In this document: positions 40,431 through 43,632 of the stretch, piece by piece
Layout: each line of letters opens with the position of its first letter
Numbering within the stretch: position 1 is the first letter of the stretch
Source of the DNA: Bryobacterales bacterium
GTDB taxonomy: Bacteria; Acidobacteriota; Terriglobia; Bryobacterales; Bryobacteraceae
Direction: 5' to 3'
Assembly (NCBI GenBank): GCA_947467395.1
Contig: CANIIC010000014.1
Coordinates: 1 to 43,632, forward strand
DNA: 43,632 nucleotides
Notes under the pieces: model-generated
Databases searched by the model: none
Told to the model about the DNA's origin: nothing
What the model saw: only the letters and a program-made list of their open reading frames with translations
Program-made: the position numbers and the translations under genes

Positions 40431-41366
40431 ATGGACACCATTACCGAACAGGTGCAATCACAATCGGATGCGCGGTCGGAGTCGGAGCATGTGCCGATGC
40501 CGTGGGTCAAGATCGCGTGGTTCTCCGCTTTGCTGGTCGGGGTGTACTTCCCGATTCTGCGCAAGCTGGTGGATCAATGGATGACAGACGACGACGTCAG
40601 CCATGGGTTCTTTGTTCCGATCGTAGCCGGCTACATTGCCTGGCAGCGTCGCGAAACCCTGTTACGCTTGCCGAGCAAGCCCGCCTGGTGGGGTTTGGGC
40701 CTGTTGGTCTGGAGCGGTCTTCAGTCCTATGTCGGGGTGTTGGGCGCGGAATTGTTCCTGCAACGGACAGCGTTCCTGGAAGCACTGCTGGGCGTGCTCC
40801 TGATCCTAGGTGGAACGGCCTTGATTCGGGAACTGATCTTCCCGCTGTTGCTGCTTCCGTTCATGATTCCGATTCCAGCAGTCATCTATAACCAGATCAC
40901 GTTCCCGCTGCAGTTGTTTGCGAGCCAGGTGGCAGAGATCTGCCTGATGTTGATCAATATCCCCGTGCTGCGAGAGGGCAATGTCCTGGAACTGGCCAGC
41001 CAAAAACTTTCGGTAGCGGAGGCCTGCAGCGGGATTCGAAGCCTGCTGATGTTGACGTTCCTGTCGCTGGTTTACGCCTATGTTTTCGACAAGAAAGTAT
41101 GGATGCGGTGGGCCCTGTTCTTCTGTACGATTCCGATCGCGATTCTCTCGAATGCCGGCCGAGTGACGATTACGGGCATCCTGAGTGAGATTGATCCGGA
41201 ATTGGCCACTGGCGTATTCCACGAGACGGAGGGCTTCGTGATTTTCGGGATCGCCCTGGTGATGCTGGCGGCCACGCATTGGGCGATTAACTGGGTGATC
41301 AGTCTGCGCCATACACCGGATCTGCCGACCGACGACATGAGCGACGACGCGTCGCAAGCGGCCTAG
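40431..41366 (+). CDS. xrt: Exosortase
   Basis: A 311-residue exosortase with about eight membrane helices. The catalytic triad is visible: Cys 199 in EACSGIRSLLML, Arg 244 in SNAGRVTITGIL and His 264 in FHETEGFVIF. Upstream, DDDVSHGFFVPIVAGYIAWQ is the typical first loop. Exosortases cleave and sort proteins with a PEP-CTERM or related tail. GGAG lies 12 bases before the ATG. No PEP-CTERM-type substrate occurs in the window. EpsI follows after 18 bases. Confidence 0.95.
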   Translation: MDTITEQVQSQSDARSESEHVPMPWVKIAWFSALLVGVYFPILRKLVDQWMTDDDVSHGFFVPIVAGYIAWQRRETLLRLPSKPAWWGLGLLVWSGLQSYVGVLGAELFLQRTAFLEALLGVLLILGGTALIRELIFPLLLLPFMIPIPAVIYNQITFPLQLFASQVAEICLMLINIPVLREGNVLELASQKLSVAEACSGIRSLLMLTFLSLVYAYVFDKKVWMRWALFFCTIPIAILSNAGRVTITGILSEIDPELATGVFHETEGFVIFGIALVMLAATHWAINWVISLRHTPDLPTDDMSDDASQAA

Positions 41367-41384
41367 CACAAGAGGAAATTCGAC

Positions 41385-42032
41385 ATGTTCCAATTTTTCA
41401 AGTCCACGGCTGTCCAGGTGGTAAGCCTCCTGTTGTTGTTGCAGGGCTCGGTTGTTTACAGTTCAATCCGCCAGGAGTACATCCCAACCAGTCGCCCACT
41501 GGCGGAAGTTCCCCGGCAGCTGGGCTCCTGGCAGTTTCTGCAAGAGGGTGTCGTCGATGCCGAAACGATGGCGGTTCTGCAGGCAGACGATACTCTGGAT
41601 CGGACCTACACCGACGGTAAAGTGGCCGCGAACCTCTTCGTAGCCGGGTTCCGATCGCAACGGTCGGGGAAAGCGCCCCATTCGCCGAAGAATTGTCTGC
41701 CGGGTTCCGGTTGGTTGCCGTTGGACGACCGGATTATCAGTATTGATTCGGGTCGCGGAGTGCCGATCGAAGTGAACAGGTATGTGATTGCCCACGGCGA
41801 TAATCGCAGTCTGGTTCTTTATTGGTACCAGTCTAGGGATCGCGCGGTGGCGAGCGAATACAAGGCTAAGTTCTGGGTGGTGGCCGACGCCATGCGCTAC
41901 AACCGCACCGATACCGCCCTGATCCGCGTGGTGATCCCCATCCAAAATAAGGACGAAGCTGCGGCGCAGCGGGAAGCAGAAGCCTTCGTGAAATCCTTCT
42001 ATTCCACTGTGCTGGGCTACCTGCCCGCCTAA
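41385..42032 (+). CDS. epsI: EpsI-family exosortase-associated protein
   Basis: A 215-residue protein with an N-terminal membrane or signal helix (VQVVSLLLLLQGSVVYSS) and the EpsI signature APHSPKNCLPGSGWLPLDD. Other conserved blocks are PLAEVPRQLGSWQF and SLVLYWYQSRDRAVASEYKA. EpsI proteins accompany exosortases, often in exopolysaccharide loci, but their reaction is not known. GAGGA is eight bases upstream. Confidence 0.93.
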   Translation: MFQFFKSTAVQVVSLLLLLQGSVVYSSIRQEYIPTSRPLAEVPRQLGSWQFLQEGVVDAETMAVLQADDTLDRTYTDGKVAANLFVAGFRSQRSGKAPHSPKNCLPGSGWLPLDDRIISIDSGRGVPIEVNRYVIAHGDNRSLVLYWYQSRDRAVASEYKAKFWVVADAMRYNRTDTALIRVVIPIQNKDEAAAQREAEAFVKSFYSTVLGYLPA

Positions 42033-42039
42033 GCTGCTC

Positions 42040-42069
42040 TTGACTTTCGGTTGGCCGCTAGTTTACCGT
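42040..42069 (+). promoter_or_regulatory. Candidate promoter for the RsbW-type kinase gene
   Basis: TTGACT (42040-42045) is a strong -35 match. TACCGT (42064-42069) follows after 18 bases and is a weak -10. Confidence 0.3.
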
Positions 42070-42110
42070 AACGATTCGACTGATCTCGCGGCGATCACTA
42101 TCTACGTATC

Positions 42111-42566
42111 GTGCGCGTGAGGAGTGTTGTGGCAGACCAGCATAGTCCGGCGGAGGTAAAGGAAGAGCTCGAATCCACTCTGGAGAGTGTGGACCATGCC
42201 GAAGAACTCGTCATGCGTACTGCCAGAGAAATGGGATTCGACGAGGACCAGCAGCATGAGATCGGCATCTCCTTGCGGGAGTGCATGGTCAATGCTGTGG
42301 TTCACGGCAACCGCTACAATACTCGCAAGAAGGTACACTTCACGGTGTCCCATACAGCGGAGCGCCTGGAAATCGTGATCGGCGATGACGGCGATGGCTT
42401 CGATAGCAACAAGCTTCCCGATCCGCTCGCAGAGGAGAACCTCTTGCGCCAGTCTGGCCGAGGCGTTCTCATGATGCAGGCGTTTATGGATGAGTTCACA
42501 GTATCCCGCCGCGACCCGCGGGGTACAGAAGTTCGCATGGTGAAGTACAAGACTAAGAGCGAGTAG
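42111..42566 (+). CDS. rsbW: RsbW/SpoIIAB-type anti-sigma serine kinase
   Basis: A 151-residue GHKL ATPase domain: N-box ECMVNAVVHGN (57-67), G1 box DDGDGF (92-97) and G2 box GRGV (116-119). It fits the anti-sigma/serine kinase group that binds a sigma factor or phosphorylates a STAS partner. The start is uncertain: GTG 42111 (ORF start) or GTG 42129, with AGGAG only four bases before the latter. A STAS gene follows after 14 bases, making a partner-switch pair; no sigma factor is in the window. Confidence 0.9.
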   Translation: MRVRSVVADQHSPAEVKEELESTLESVDHAEELVMRTAREMGFDEDQQHEIGISLRECMVNAVVHGNRYNTRKKVHFTVSHTAERLEIVIGDDGDGFDSNKLPDPLAEENLLRQSGRGVLMMQAFMDEFTVSRRDPRGTEVRMVKYKTKSE

Positions 42567-42580
42567 CACGAGGAGGCGCT

Positions 42581-42925
42581 GTGAGTGTCAAATTGACCAC
42601 CCGTCAGGTGGGTGACGTAACGGTTGTGGACGCGGAAGGCCGCATCACTCTGGGTGATGGAGCGACCACGTTCCGCGATACGGTTCGCGATTTGGGGAAT
42701 GCGGGAAACAAGAAACTGCTGTTGAATCTGGCAGAAGTCAGCTACATCGACAGCTCTGGCATTGGCGAAATGGTTTCGGGCTTCACGACGATCACCAATC
42801 AAGGTGGCCAAGTGAAACTGTTGAACCTCACCAAGCGCGTTAAGGACCTGCTGCAAATCACCAAGCTGTACACGGTTTTCGAAGTCTTCGACGACGAGGC
42901 CACTGCGGTTCGCAGCTACAAGTAA
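42581..42925 (+). CDS. STAS-domain anti-sigma factor antagonist
   Basis: A 114-residue STAS domain: VTVVDAEGRITLGDGATTFR, LLLNLAEVSYIDSSGIGEMV and GGQVKLLNLTKRVKDLLQIT. Ser 58 in DSSG is the expected phosphorylation site, as in SpoIIAA/RsbV. When unphosphorylated it would bind the RsbW-type kinase upstream and free its sigma factor. GTG start with GAGGAGG four bases before it. Confidence 0.93.
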   Translation: MSVKLTTRQVGDVTVVDAEGRITLGDGATTFRDTVRDLGNAGNKKLLLNLAEVSYIDSSGIGEMVSGFTTITNQGGQVKLLNLTKRVKDLLQITKLYTVFEVFDDEATAVRSYK

Positions 42926-42931
42926 ACATCC

Positions 42932-42985
42932 CCGCAAAGTGGGGAGGATTCGTCCTCCCCACAATTGCGGAGAATTCCTTCCTTT
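42932..42985 (+). terminator. Terminator after the STAS gene
   Basis: A perfect 10-bp stem GTGGGGAGGA / TCCTCCCCAC with a TTCG loop (42939-42962), extended by a lower stem CCGCAA / TTGCGG (42932-42937 and 42965-42970). A moderately T-rich stretch, TTCCTTCCTTTCT, follows. Confidence 0.7.
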
Positions 42986-43078
42986 CTGGCTCACTGTAGG
43001 ATTGGGGCGATTACTGAGTCCGTGTTAAGGGTTTGGCCTTAGGCGAAACCTGACGCGGTCCGGTCCCCCGGTGTTCCT

Positions 43079-43632
43079 ATGGTCCCTATTCGCGAGCCTA
43101 AAACTTACTCTGTTCTTCTTGCTGATGATCTGACGCTGGTCAGAGAAGGGTTGGCTGCGTTGTGCAACGCTCAGCCGCACTTCAAAGTCGTCGGTCAATT
43201 CTCCGAAGGGGCCGCCGCGCTCAAGATGATTCAAGCCCAGCAGCCGGATCTGGCGGTGCTGGACATGAACCTTGTCGATTTGTTCGCTCTAGAGATCGTA
43301 CGGCGTGTGCGGGAGGCCGGACTCCGGACGAAGCTCCTGGTGTTGTCGACTCGGCGTGACCGGAAGACAGTCGTCGAAGCCCTGCGTTGCGGTGTCAACG
43401 GGTTCCTGCTGAAGTCCGCGCCCGCGTCGCAAATGCTGGAGGCGTTTGAGCAGGTTCTCGAAGGCAGCGTCTACGTTTCGCCGCAGCTGGAGCTGAACAA
43501 GATCTTCGCTTCGCATCACAAGAATGAACCAGAAGATCCCATTGACGCCCTGAGCGGCCGCGAGTATCAGGTGTTCTCGTTGCTGGTGGAGGGGGTGCGC
43601 GCGAAGGAAATCGCGGCTCGGCTGGAACTGAG
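43079..43632 (+). CDS. LuxR/NarL-type response regulator, C-terminus cut by window end
   Basis: An open frame from ATG 43079 to the window end (184 residues seen); too open-ended for the ORF track. The receiver domain has the acidic pair Asp 16/17 (LLADDLTLVREGL), the phosphoacceptor Asp 62 in AVLDMNLVD, Ser 90 and Lys 112 (FLLKSAPA). After a linker the LuxR helix-turn-helix begins: ALSGREYQVFSLLVEGVRAK and EIAARLEL. It is a NarL/FixJ-family transcription factor. There is no histidine kinase next to it in the window; no Shine-Dalgarno is clear. Confidence 0.92.
   Translation, partial: MVPIREPKTYSVLLADDLTLVREGLAALCNAQPHFKVVGQFSEGAAALKMIQAQQPDLAVLDMNLVDLFALEIVRRVREAGLRTKLLVLSTRRDRKTVVEALRCGVNGFLLKSAPASQMLEAFEQVLEGSVYVSPQLELNKIFASHHKNEPEDPIDALSGREYQVFSLLVEGVRAKEIAARLEL

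Noticed and set aside
1-43632. tRNA, rRNA, CRISPR, transposon or prophage features
   Set aside because: None found on reading both strands; no transposase, integrase or regularly spaced repeats, and base composition looks uniform.

Overview
The window is a compact, high-GC chromosomal segment of a motile Gram-negative bacterium. Gene content and protein style point to Acidobacteriota, most likely a Solibacter/Bryobacter-type lineage: P- and L-ring flagellar genes, type IV pilus/type II secretion parts, exosortase with EpsI, many small exported proteins of unknown role, and short FlgD and FliO. The taxon is inferred from protein resemblance; there is no rRNA gene here. I see no tRNA, rRNA, CRISPR array, insertion sequence or prophage, and no gene-free stretch over 300 bases.

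Layout. (1) 1-1300: the 5' part of an exported HEAT-repeat protein. (2) 1.4-13 kb: flagellar cluster in two divergent operons. The leftward one is fliK-flgD-flgE-fliN-fliO-fliP-fliQ-fliR-flhB, followed by a BON-domain gene and an intrinsic terminator. The rightward one is flgF-flgG-flgA-flgH-flgI-flgJ. Together they encode rod, hook, rings, export gate and hook-length control; filament, motor and C-ring genes other than fliN lie outside. (3) 13-26.5 kb: housekeeping and small accessory genes: a TPR membrane protein, dGTPase, a toast-rack lipoprotein, gatB, a DinB-like protein, a TlpA-like/methyltransferase/small membrane protein operon, a YihY-SDR operon, UDP-glucose dehydrogenase, a SirB1-like protein, YggX, and a leftward operon of B12-binding protein, NYN-LOTUS protein and RidA. 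(4) 26.7-36.8 kb: two membrane proteins, then the pilus/secretion genes pilC, pilB, pilM, pilN, pilO, a pilP-like gene and a pseudopilin with a long Gly/Pro/Gln tail. A decayed membrane glycosyltransferase sits between pilC and pilB. (5) 36.8-43.6 kb: a coiled-coil membrane protein, glpX, an exported unknown, a CPBP protease, a PilZ protein, exosortase and EpsI, an RsbW-type kinase with a STAS antagonist, and a response regulator cut by the window end.

The most notable signal is not a gene. Many first-in-operon genes lack a Shine-Dalgarno sequence and instead carry a sigma-70-type -10 hexamer (TAnnnT) ending 5-7 bases before the start codon, which predicts leaderless mRNAs. In one case (17705-17719) two divergent genes have start codons only 15 bases apart, with overlapping -10 elements on opposite strands. 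Three convergent gene pairs share their stop codons in an interlocked CTAA/CTAG tetranucleotide. I found no convincing new multi-gene defence or metabolic system; the candidates worth a check are listed as findings.
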